Source: Cloacimonetes bacterium TCS62 (lineage in GTDB: Bacteria; Cloacimonadota; Cloacimonadia; Cloacimonadales; TCS61). Taken from it: a stretch of DNA of 7,484 bases. Location: positions 1-7,484 of the forward strand of contig LSCM01000054.1 of assembly GCA_001577185.1 (NCBI GenBank), given 5' to 3'. Each line of letters starts with the position of its first letter. Position 1 is the first letter of the stretch. The notes under the pieces were generated by a model that had not been told where the DNA came from, did not search any database, and saw only the letters and a list, made by a program, of their open reading frames with translations. Below, in pieces: positions 1-6,332 of this stretch. A program made the position numbers and the translations under genes.

Positions 1-1
1 T

Positions 2-574
2 GATTGTCTTGATCAATGTATTTTTGTTAATGGTGATACTAATATTGAATTTGTAGAAAATGCCCGTATTATTTCACAAGGTAATATTCACTTAATGAAA
101 TCTGCTAGATTTAGCATTCTTCAAGCGAATAAAAAAATAACAGGTTCTAAGGAATCCGTTATTTCCGGAGGTCTTGTTCAAAGCGGTGAAAATATTGAAT
201 TAGCAATTGTTGGTAGTCCCTTCCCTGTTGAAACTGAAATTGAAATAACAACCGCACCGTATTTAAAAGAGAAGATACAAAAATTGCAGAAAGATTTTGT
301 TAATGCTAAAGATAATGCTGAGAAAAATGATGAGATCTTAGTTGAGATTTCAAATAAACTATCAAAATTAAAGAAACAATATACTAAAGCTCTAACAAAT
401 AATCTTAAAGAGGATTTATCAGAATTTGAAATAAAGATAAACAAAGTTATTTATGAAAATTCTTATTTTAGAATAATGAAACATTCAAAAAAGATTATTG
501 CAGAGACTATTAATTCTGCTTTATCAGTGAAAAATGGAGAATTAACAATTTATGACATTGACAAATTTTCATAA
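2..574 (+). CDS. FapA/DUF342-family protein, C-terminal part (5' end outside window)
   Basis: The reading frame is open from base 2 to the TAA at 572-574, giving about 190 residues with no start inside the window; the ATG at 95 is internal. The first ~75 residues look like the right-handed beta-helix of the FapA (DUF342) family: short repeated turns of the kind 'ARIISQGNIHL', 'SVISGGLVQSGENIEL', ending in 'IVGSPFPVETEIEI', close to the family's typical 'GSP.. T.. EV' exit. About residues 80-130 are charged and probably coiled coil, as in FapA proteins, followed by a short tail ending in 'VKNGELTIYDIDKFS'. FapA proteins are named for a link to flagellar assembly but also occur in bacteria without flagella, and their biochemical role is unclear. 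No flagellar gene is visible here, so I make no functional claim beyond the family. The next + strand gene (zinc-ribbon protein at 730) is separated by a terminator. Confidence 0.75.
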   Translation, partial: DCLDQCIFVNGDTNIEFVENARIISQGNIHLMKSARFSILQANKKITGSKESVISGGLVQSGENIELAIVGSPFPVETEIEITTAPYLKEKIQKLQKDFVNAKDNAEKNDEILVEISNKLSKLKKQYTKALTNNLKEDLSEFEIKINKVIYENSYFRIMKHSKKIIAETINSALSVKNGELTIYDIDKFS

Positions 575-582
575 AAAAATAT

Positions 583-607
583 TTTATCCTTAAATAAAAA
601 GGATAAA
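583..607. other. AT-rich stem-loop after the FapA-type gene
   Basis: Bases 583-591 (TTTATCCTT) are the exact reverse complement of 599-607 (AAGGATAAA), giving a 9-bp stem with a 7-base loop, 8 bases after the FapA-type stop codon. On the + strand no T-run follows, so it is a poor intrinsic terminator and may only protect an mRNA 3' end. On the - strand it is followed by a run of Ts (bases 579-573), so it could act as a terminator for antisense transcripts. Low GC content makes chance formation possible. Confidence 0.35.
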
Positions 608-647
608 TATTGTGAAGTTAATTTTCTTAAAATTGGAATTCATAAAG

Positions 648-653
648 TATAAT
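648..653 (+). promoter_or_regulatory. Candidate -10 box (TATAAT) upstream of the zinc-ribbon gene
   Basis: A perfect TATAAT lies at 648-653, which would place a transcript start near 660. The region 16-18 bases upstream (about 624-631, TTCTTAAA) matches the TTGACA -35 consensus poorly, and TATAAT occurs by chance in DNA this AT-rich. It matters because a promoter here would put the terminator hairpin at 675-706 inside the leader of the next gene. The organism's own promoter consensus is unknown. Confidence 0.3.
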
Positions 654-674
654 AATTTATAAATGAACTAAATA

Positions 675-706
675 GCATTTACCAACAGGTAAATGCATTT
701 TTTTTT
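675..706 (+). terminator. Strong intrinsic terminator, possibly a leader attenuator
   Basis: Bases 675-683 (GCATTTACC) pair perfectly with 688-696 (GGTAAATGC) around a 4-base loop AACA, and nine Ts follow at 698-706. This is a textbook rho-independent terminator on the + strand. It lies 100 bases after the FapA-type stop and only 23 bases before the ATG of the zinc-ribbon gene. It either ends the upstream transcript or conditionally stops transcription into the downstream operon. Confidence 0.85.
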
Positions 707-729
707 ACAAACTTTTATTTGAGGTGAAA

Positions 730-1443
730 ATGGATAAGAAACTTGATACATTAGTAAAAATGCAAAATGTCGACGATATTATTGGTGAAAAACTTGATTT
801 AGTAAAGATATTGCCCAAAGAGCTTAGTAACCTTAAAAAAGCGTTGAAGGATTCAAATAATGAGCTAGCAGATGTTAAAGATAAATTAAAACAAAATAAG
901 AATAAACAAAAGCAGAAAGAATTAACTATTCAAGCTAATAAAGATAAAATGAATAAATATAAGGAGCAGCTTCTTACTATCAATACTAATAAAGAATATA
1001 AAGCTTTAAATAGTGAAGTTAGCCACCTGGAGAAAAAAAATTCACAAATTGATGATAGCTTGATTGAATTAATGGAAGAAGAAGCTGATCTACAAGAAAA
1101 GCTAAAACTAAATGAAGAAAAACAACAGAAAGCAAGCGATGATCTAAAAGCAAATGAAAATAAGTTAAATAAAAAAATAGACAAAGTTAAACAAGAGATT
1201 AAAGAGCTCCGCTTAAAACGTAATTCTCTAGCTGATAATTTAAATACAAGTATTGTAAAAAGATATGCTGCTCTTATAAAAAGTAAAGCTAGAAAAGCTG
1301 TTGTACACAATTTAAATGGTGCTTGTAGTGGTTGTGGTTATCAATTAAGACCTCAGCTAGTTATTGAAATTTCTGAAGCAGATAAAATTATTTTTTGTGA
1401 AAATTGTGGACGAATTTTGATTAAAAGACATAATGAAGACTAA
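730..1443 (+). CDS. Coiled-coil protein with C-terminal C4 zinc ribbon (CdsZ/FlgZ-like, DUF164 family)
   Basis: The product is 237 residues. I choose ATG 730 because GAGG at 721-724 sits 5 bases upstream; an in-frame GTG at 724 lies inside that Shine-Dalgarno sequence and is rejected. Residues ~10-170 are almost all K, E, L, N and Q with heptad-like spacing, a long antiparallel coiled coil. The segment 'NTNKEYKALNSEV' (about 87-99) is typical of the family. The C-terminus has four cysteines in two CxxC pairs, C199/C202 and C223/C226, a zinc ribbon. Known relatives are H. pylori HP0958 (FlgZ), a partner of RpoN that also binds flagellin mRNA, and Chlamydia CdsZ (CT398), linked to RpoN and type III secretion. 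In many bacteria without these systems the family's role is unknown. The gene ends 5 bases before the rnpB P1 helix, an adjacency I recall from other genomes. Length and motifs are intact. Confidence 0.85.
   Translation: MDKKLDTLVKMQNVDDIIGEKLDLVKILPKELSNLKKALKDSNNELADVKDKLKQNKNKQKQKELTIQANKDKMNKYKEQLLTINTNKEYKALNSEVSHLEKKNSQIDDSLIELMEEEADLQEKLKLNEEKQQKASDDLKANENKLNKKIDKVKQEIKELRLKRNSLADNLNTSIVKRYAALIKSKARKAVVHNLNGACSGCGYQLRPQLVIEISEADKIIFCENCGRILIKRHNED
1429..1434 (+). promoter_or_regulatory. Weak candidate -10 box for rnpB inside the zinc-ribbon gene
   Basis: CATAAT at 1429-1434 matches the -10 consensus at five of six positions and would start RNA near 1441, just before the P1 helix at 1449. 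TTGTGG at 1404-1409 is a possible but poor -35 with a long 19-base spacer. If not used, the RNA must be cut out of the transcript coming from the zinc-ribbon gene. The evidence is only positional. Confidence 0.25.
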
Positions 1444-1448
1444 TCTTT

Positions 1449-1862
1449 TGTCAAAGAAGATAAAATGTCTGTCCCGCTTAATTTAGACTGAAACATTTTT
1501 TAGATAAGCGGGGAGGAAAGTCCGAACACCATAGGGTAAGATACTTCCTAACGGGAAGCCTTGGCAACAAGGAGCAAGCTCCACAGAAACAAACTTCCCA
1601 TCATCAGTGATGGGTAAAGGTGAAATGGTGATGTAAGAGACCACCAGATTCCGATGTAAATCGGGATGCTAGGAAAGCCTTATCTGGTGCAATGCCAAAT
1701 AGAAGAGTTGGAATTTACCCGATTCAATAACTCTTGGGTAGGCAGCTTAAACCGGTCTTTAAAAAGAACTCGATCGAGTACAGTAATGTCCGGTGTAGAT
1801 AAATAGACATTGTTTTACTTTTTAAGTAAGTTACAGAATTCGGCTTAATATCTTCTTTGACA
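1449..1862 (+). ncRNA. rnpB: RNase P RNA, bacterial type A
   Basis: This is the catalytic RNA of RNase P, which removes 5' leaders from precursor tRNAs. Conserved core elements are present: GAGGAAAGTCCGA at 1513-1525 (CR-I), AGGTGAAATGGTG then GTAAGAGACCACC at 1618-1645 (CR-II/III), TAGATAAAT at 1796-1804 (CR-IV) and ACAGAATTCGGCTTA at 1833-1847 (CR-V). The ends are set by P1, where 1449-1462 pairs perfectly with 1849-1862 (14 bp). P2 pairs 1464-1470 with 1805-1811, P3 is 1473-1480/1505-1512, P12 is 1597-1603/1608-1614 with a TCAG loop, P15 is 1703-1709/1729-1735, P18 is 1751-1755/1790-1794, and a P19-like hairpin is 1815-1820/1824-1829. P4 forms with its bulged U: AAG-U-CCGAA (1518-1526) with TTCGGCTT (1839-1846), a covarying form of the common CCGGG/CCCGG. 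About 414 nt is normal. It lies 5 bases after one coding gene and 25 before recJ, with no terminator of its own. Confidence 0.96.
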
Positions 1863-1887
1863 TTTAATAAAAAAATATAGGAATAAT

Positions 1888-3606
1888 ATGCAAAAAAAAT
1901 GGAAAATTTCGAATCCTCTGAACAAGGAACAATTAGAACTACAGTGTAAAATTGTTGATGAATTAAATTGCCCTGAGATGATAGCTGAAATGCTTGTCCG
2001 AAAGGGTATTACAGATAAATATGAAATAAAAAAATTCTTTAACCCAACGATAAATGATAGTTACGATCCCTTTTTGTTTAAACATATGCAAAATGCTGCT
2101 GAAAGAATTAAAATTGCAATCGAAAACAATGAGAAGATCGTGATCTATGGTGATTATGATGTAGATGGTACTACTTCAACTGCTTTATTATATTTGGGAT
2201 TGAATAAAATTGGAGCAAATGTTGAGTATTATATTCCAAATAGAATGATCGATGGATATGGTCTATCATTATCTGTAGTAGATAAATTAACAGAGCAAAG
2301 TGCAAAACTTGTTATCAGCGTAGACTGTGGTATTAATGCGCTTGAAGAAATTGATCTAATTAACAATTCCGGTATAGACATTATTGTGACCGATCATCAT
2401 AATCCCAAGGAGATTCTCCCTGAAGCATATGCGATTATAAATCCCAAAGTAAATGGCTGTGATTATCCATATAAGTTACTTGCGGGAGTAGGAGTAGCAT
2501 ACAAATTACTTTTAGCAGTTTATCAAATAATGGATTTTGCCACAAAAGAGATGAGAGATAAATATGTTGATCTTGTAGCGCTGGGAACAGTTGCCGATAT
2601 AGTTCCATTAACTGGTGAAAATAGAATATTTGCTAAAATTGGCTTAAAAAGATTAATAGAAAATGATAATATTGGTATTACATCTTTAGTAAAAATTGCA
2701 GGACTTTCAGAAAAAAAATTAAACTCGAGTGATATCGTTTTCGGTATTGCGCCTAGAATAAATGCTGCAGGAAGAATGGGAAGTGCACTTCGAGCTGTAG
2801 AACTAATGGTTTCGAATGATAATGATGAAAGTTTGGAATTAGCTCAAATTATTGAAAGAGAAAACTCACTTCGTCAACAAATCGACCGTCAAACATTTGA
2901 AGAAGCTTGCGATATAATTGAAAAAAAATACAAGAATATCGAAGAAACCTCTATCATAGTAGTATCTTCGGATAACTGGCATCAAGGTGTGATCGGTATT
3001 GTAGCCTCCAAAATCGTAGAAAAATATTATCGTCCTACAATAATGATAAGTTTTAAGGATGGGATAGGAAGCGGTTCAGGGCGTAGTATTCATGGTTTTG
3101 ACCTTTTCTCAGCTCTATCATCAGTGGAAGAATATTTAGAAACTTATGGAGGACATAAATACGCTGTCGGGCTATCTGTCCTTGTAGAATATGTTGATCT
3201 GATAGAAAATAAGTTAAGCAAATATACAAAGGAGCATATAACCGAAGATCTATTAATACCTCCATTAAATATTGAAACAAAGATCGAATTATATGAAATT
3301 AACGAAAATTTAATTGAATGGTTAAACAAATTTGCTCCTTTTGGTCCTGGTAATATGCGATCTATTTTTTTCACAGAAAATGTGATGATTATAGGTTTTC
3401 CTTATAATGTAGGGCAAAATCATTTAAAGTTAAAGGTAATGAAAGACGGTTGTTCACTCGATTTGATAGGATTCAATCTTGGTGATTATCTTCCATTTCT
3501 AAAAAAGGGTGCAACAATTGATATCGCTTATTCACTCGAATTTAATACTTGGCAAGGTAGAACAACTATTCAGGGTAAGTTAAAAGACCTTAAGTTTAAA
3601 AAATAG
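1888..3606 (+). CDS. recJ: Single-stranded-DNA-specific 5'-3' exonuclease RecJ
   Basis: The product is 572 residues, full length for RecJ (about 560-580). RecJ is a cytoplasmic metal-dependent nuclease that degrades single-stranded DNA 5' to 3' in recombination (RecFOR pathway), mismatch repair and base excision repair. Visible DHH-family motifs, in order: 'YGDYDVDGTTST' with D89, D91 and D93; 'SVDCGI' with D146; the signature DHH at 169-171; and 'GTVADIVPL' around 233-241. The DHHA1 domain shows 'HQGVIGIVASKI', 'GSGSGRSI' (about 394-401) and 'GGHKYAVGL' (421-429). A C-terminal OB-like domain starts around 'FAPFGPGN' and runs to the end. The start ATG has AGGA at 1879-1882, 5 bases upstream. 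The stop TAG at 3604-3606 is one base from the next ATG, so the two are probably translationally coupled. All catalytic residues I can check are present. Confidence 0.97.
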   Translation: MQKKWKISNPLNKEQLELQCKIVDELNCPEMIAEMLVRKGITDKYEIKKFFNPTINDSYDPFLFKHMQNAAERIKIAIENNEKIVIYGDYDVDGTTSTALLYLGLNKIGANVEYYIPNRMIDGYGLSLSVVDKLTEQSAKLVISVDCGINALEEIDLINNSGIDIIVTDHHNPKEILPEAYAIINPKVNGCDYPYKLLAGVGVAYKLLLAVYQIMDFATKEMRDKYVDLVALGTVADIVPLTGENRIFAKIGLKRLIENDNIGITSLVKIAGLSEKKLNSSDIVFGIAPRINAAGRMGSALRAVELMVSNDNDESLELAQIIERENSLRQQIDRQTFEEACDIIEKKYKNIEETSIIVVSSDNWHQGVIGIVASKIVEKYYRPTIMISFKDGIGSGSGRSIHGFDLFSALSSVEEYLETYGGHKYAVGLSVLVEYVDLIENKLSKYTKEHITEDLLIPPLNIETKIELYEINENLIEWLNKFAPFGPGNMRSIFFTENVMIIGFPYNVGQNHLKLKVMKDGCSLDLIGFNLGDYLPFLKKGATIDIAYSLEFNTWQGRTTIQGKLKDLKFKK

Positions 3607-3607
3607 T

Positions 3608-4429
3608 ATGGTTATTAAAAGATATTGGTTTGTTCTGATAATTCTCGTTGTTGTATTACTGACAAGTTGTAGTTCAATAAGTTATCAAATCCCTAATAAA
3701 CCAGTAAAACTAGATATTTTACATAAGCTAGGCATAAATTTTAAAGCAGATAAATGTGTCTATTCCTCTTCACAAAATGTACTTTTCGTCAAAGAAAAAG
3801 ATACAAATTTCATCCACATATTTAAAGACGGACGACAGATTAATAAGATCGGGGGCATAGGATTTGAAAAACAGCAATTTAATCAACTTTCGGACATAGC
3901 TTTAGCACCTGACGGGAACTTATACACTTTAGACAGTGCTTCTCTTAAGATCACAAAATTCGATATTGAAGGAAAATGGATTGCAAAAATAGATTTAAAT
4001 AATTTTAGTGAACCAACTTTATTCGATGTTACTATCAACGATCAGTTTTATATTTATGATTCAAACAAAAACGAAATTTTTATCTTTGATCCATTAAAAA
4101 AAAATAGCGATTACTCTTTTGGAAAGTTTCAGCTTAGTAAGCCTACAAATTTAAAAGTATCGAAAAATCAAATAATTATAAACAACTCTCATAAGAATCA
4201 CACACTTATTTACGATACTTTAGGAAAATTTATTAGTAAATCTAATGAATATGTTCAATCTCAAAGAGGGATTAAGTTTATTTTAAAGAATAATTATTTC
4301 GTCATAAGTGATAATAAAATAAAATTTGCGATCTCTGCAAAACCATGGCTCAGGTTTTATATGCAAAGAAATTACTGTTTATTGATCTCAAATAATGAAA
4401 TTTGGATAGCAGCATTAAGATATAGGTAA
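3608..4429 (+). CDS. Predicted lipoprotein with NHL/6-bladed beta-propeller-like repeats
   Basis: The product is 273 residues. The N-terminus is a lipoprotein signal peptide: positively charged 'MVIKRYW', a hydrophobic core, then the lipobox L18-T19-S20-C21 followed by SS, so C21 should be the lipidated residue. The mature part has repeated beta-propeller-like segments: 'IHIFKDGRQINKIGG', 'FNQLSDIALAPDGNLYTLD', 'LKITKFDIEGKWI' (about 65-130), then degenerate ones such as 'QFYIYDSNKNEIFIFDP' and 'HTLIYDTLGKF'. The first resemble NHL repeats; 273 residues would fit one six-bladed propeller at most. No enzyme motif is visible, so a binding or scaffold role at the envelope is inferred. It starts one base after the recJ stop with no separate Shine-Dalgarno beyond the end of recJ, and is followed 5 bases later by lnt, whose enzyme would finish lipidation of this very protein. 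No specific function is recognised. Confidence 0.75.
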   Translation: MVIKRYWFVLIILVVVLLTSCSSISYQIPNKPVKLDILHKLGINFKADKCVYSSSQNVLFVKEKDTNFIHIFKDGRQINKIGGIGFEKQQFNQLSDIALAPDGNLYTLDSASLKITKFDIEGKWIAKIDLNNFSEPTLFDVTINDQFYIYDSNKNEIFIFDPLKKNSDYSFGKFQLSKPTNLKVSKNQIIINNSHKNHTLIYDTLGKFISKSNEYVQSQRGIKFILKNNYFVISDNKIKFAISAKPWLRFYMQRNYCLLISNNEIWIAALRYR

Positions 4430-4434
4430 AATAA

Positions 4435-5949
4435 ATGTACAAGAAGTATAGACATTTTTGGCTAATGTTTTTAGCTGGGTTGTTACTTGCTGCTAGCCGG
4501 CTTCCTCTTCACACGGGATTTTTAGTATTCTGGTCCTTAATCCCAATATTCATTTTATTTAACTCAAAGCTATCTATTAAACAGATTCTGATCTCTGCAT
4601 ATGTTTTTAGTTTTGTTTATATTATTGTTTCCTTACACTGGATTAATCTTGTAACTATACCTGGTTTCTTTGGTATGATCATAATCATTGGATTGTATTT
4701 CTTCATACTATTTTTACTAGTTTATAAATTATGGCATCAATTCCCAAAAGTTAAATATTTATCATTCATTTTACTATGGTTATCATTTGAGATTCTTCAG
4801 AATTTTGGTGAATTTCGTTTTCCCTGGTTTAATATTGGATATTCGCTCGCTGATTATCTACCTTTAATCCAACCTGCTGAGATTGGTGGAATTTATCTGT
4901 TATCTCTTTTAATAATCATAATAAATATATTGATATACAATTTAATTAATAATTTTAAAAAAAATATAATCATCTTATCTGTTGTGATAATTTTATGGTC
5001 TAGTTATGGGATTCTTCGTCTGCGAAATATCAGATTAAAAAAATCAGATACAAAAGTCGCTATGGTGCAAGTTAGTGTTCCACAAAACAAAAAATGGAAA
5101 GATAAATATTTAGATTCAACTATTGCTCTGTATAAAAATTTTACTCAGAAAGCTGCAAAAGAAGATCCATCTCTAATAATTTGGCCGGAATCAGCTCTTC
5201 CTGTTTATTCTTTAAAACAATCAAAATACAGGCTTCTCATAAAAAAACTTGCGAAAGAAAATGGTGCAGATATATTTACTGGTTTTCCACATTATATTTA
5301 TGCAGGGAAAGATCACCCTTCAAAATATAAGTTTTATAATGCTGCAACTAAGTTTGGAAAAGATGGTGACATTGCTCCTTATTACTCAAAAAATATACTA
5401 GTTCCTTTCGGAGAACGAATCCCTTTTCTCAAATATTTCCCTTTTTTATGGAATATTCATTTAGGGCAAGCCAATTGGGAATATGGTAAAGAACAGAAAT
5501 TTTACAATATTAATAATGAAACTTACTCTCCACTCATCTGTTTTGAAATAGCATTTGAGAGATTAACTACAAAAATTGCCCGACAAGATGTTGATTTTAT
5601 TGTAAATATTACTAATGATGCTTGGTTCTATCGCTCTGCAGGGACATACCAACATGCAATTATGGCAAAATTTCGGGCAATAGAAACAAGAAAACAAGTG
5701 TTTAGAGCTGCTAATACAGGTTATTCATTGGTGGTCTCACCTAGCGGTAAAATAAGAAAAAAATCTAAGCTCTTTGAAAAAACTATTATTTTGGATAATG
5801 TTCTTATCTATAATGGAAGATCTTACTTTACAAAATATTTATCTTGGTTTCCCTTTGTATTCATAATTGGTGCATTGATCTTAATGATATTTTGGTTGAG
5901 TAAATATTTATATGAACGATCGAAAAGATTAGAAAACAACAAGATTTGA
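4435..5949 (+). CDS. lnt: Apolipoprotein N-acyltransferase
   Basis: The product is 504 residues, close to E. coli Lnt (512). Lnt is an inner-membrane enzyme that transfers an acyl chain from a phospholipid to the N-terminal cysteine of diacylated lipoproteins, the last step after Lgt and LspA. About seven hydrophobic segments fill residues ~8-195, with the conserved 'FRFPWFNIGYS' near 127-137. A carbon-nitrogen hydrolase (nitrilase-type) domain spans ~205-460 and a last membrane helix lies at ~473-493. The catalytic triad is intact: E252 in 'IWPESALP', K319 in 'YYSKNILVPFGERIPF' and C369 in 'SPLICFEIAFE'. 'NITNDAWF' and 'RAIETRKQVFRAANTG' are also family-typical. The ATG has AGG at 4424-4426, 8 bases upstream. 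The gene follows a lipoprotein gene by 5 bases, and its TGA stop (5947-5949) lies 5 bases before the ATG of the MerR-type gene. Confidence 0.96.
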   Translation: MYKKYRHFWLMFLAGLLLAASRLPLHTGFLVFWSLIPIFILFNSKLSIKQILISAYVFSFVYIIVSLHWINLVTIPGFFGMIIIIGLYFFILFLLVYKLWHQFPKVKYLSFILLWLSFEILQNFGEFRFPWFNIGYSLADYLPLIQPAEIGGIYLLSLLIIIINILIYNLINNFKKNIIILSVVIILWSSYGILRLRNIRLKKSDTKVAMVQVSVPQNKKWKDKYLDSTIALYKNFTQKAAKEDPSLIIWPESALPVYSLKQSKYRLLIKKLAKENGADIFTGFPHYIYAGKDHPSKYKFYNAATKFGKDGDIAPYYSKNILVPFGERIPFLKYFPFLWNIHLGQANWEYGKEQKFYNINNETYSPLICFEIAFERLTTKIARQDVDFIVNITNDAWFYRSAGTYQHAIMAKFRAIETRKQVFRAANTGYSLVVSPSGKIRKKSKLFEKTIILDNVLIYNGRSYFTKYLSWFPFVFIIGALILMIFWLSKYLYERSKRLENNKI

Positions 5950-5954
5950 AAGAG

Positions 5955-6290
5955 ATGAAAAAATATTATTATACTATTGGAGAAGTAAGTAATTTACTAG
6001 ATCTTAAACCTCATGTCTTAAGATATTGGGAAAAAGAGTTCAAACAAGTACATCCAAAGAAAAGATTTGGACGTAATCGACGATATAATCCCGATGATAT
6101 AGAAACATTAAAAAAAATAAAATACTTGTTACATAAAAAACGTTACACGATCGAAGGTTGTAGAAATAAACTTAAGGAATTAAAAAAATCGGAAGATCAA
6201 ATTGAACTCAATTTTAAAATTAATAAGAAAAAACTAAAAAAGAAATTAAAAACCGAGCTTTTGGAAGTTAAAGAAATACTCTCTGACTAA
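5955..6290 (+). CDS. Small MerR-family DNA-binding protein
   Basis: The product is 111 residues from ATG 5955. A TTG at 5946 overlapping the lnt stop would add three residues, but family members usually begin 'MKKYY.IGEV', so ATG 5955 is preferred; no clear Shine-Dalgarno exists for either, consistent with coupling to lnt. Residues 4-75 form a MerR-type winged helix-turn-helix: 'YTIGEVSNLLDLKPHVLRYWEKEF' runs from about 6 to 29, then the wing 'KRFGRNRRYNPDDIETL' and 'YLLHKKRYTIEGCRNKL'. After that comes a short lysine-rich, probably helical tail. There is no effector-binding domain and no metal-binding cysteine pair; the only cysteine is in 'EGCRNKL'. This N-terminal-only subgroup is widespread near housekeeping genes and its targets are mostly unknown. 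It is the last gene before the shared terminator. Confidence 0.88.
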   Translation: MKKYYYTIGEVSNLLDLKPHVLRYWEKEFKQVHPKKRFGRNRRYNPDDIETLKKIKYLLHKKRYTIEGCRNKLKELKKSEDQIELNFKINKKKLKKKLKTELLEVKEILSD

Positions 6291-6291
6291 T

Positions 6292-6330
6292 AAAAAAAAA
6301 CCGCCCGAGTTCCGAGCGGTTATTTTTTTT
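6292..6330. terminator. Bidirectional intrinsic terminator between convergent operons
   Basis: A stem AACCGC (6299-6304) with GCGGTT (6316-6321), extended inside by CG/CG (6306-6307 with 6313-6314) past one C-A mismatch, is flanked by nine As at 6292-6300 and eight Ts at 6323-6330. It therefore has a U-tract in either direction. It begins 2 bases after the MerR-type stop and ends 3 bases before the stop of the opposing Spy-like gene, so it can end both transcripts. Confidence 0.9.
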
Positions 6331-6332
6331 GC

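Noticed and set aside
95..97. ATG 95 as the start of a separate 159-residue gene
   Set aside because: The same frame is open to the left edge and its upstream residues continue the beta-helix repeat pattern, so this is the inside of a truncated FapA-type gene.
724..729. GTG start for the zinc-ribbon gene, adding two residues
   Set aside because: The GTG is part of the Shine-Dalgarno GAGGTG that serves ATG 730, and has no ribosome site of its own.
930..1310. 126-residue open frame on the - strand
   Set aside because: It is the antisense of the coiled-coil gene, with Ser/Phe/Leu-rich composition arising from complementing Lys/Glu codons; no ribosome site or domain.
1857..1862. Perfect TTGACA that could be a -35 box for recJ
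   Set aside because: It is the end of the 3' strand of the rnpB P1 helix, and no -10 lies at 16-18 bases; the nearest AT boxes are at 13 or 19 bases and the start would fall inside recJ.
3053..3374. Two short - strand open frames within recJ
   Set aside because: They lie wholly inside the conserved DHHA1 and OB coding region and show no start signal or domain.
4090..4105. Run of nine As in the lipoprotein gene as a programmed frameshift or phase-variation site
   Set aside because: A-runs of this length occur all over this AT-rich window and the reading frame is intact through it; nothing supports an alternative product.
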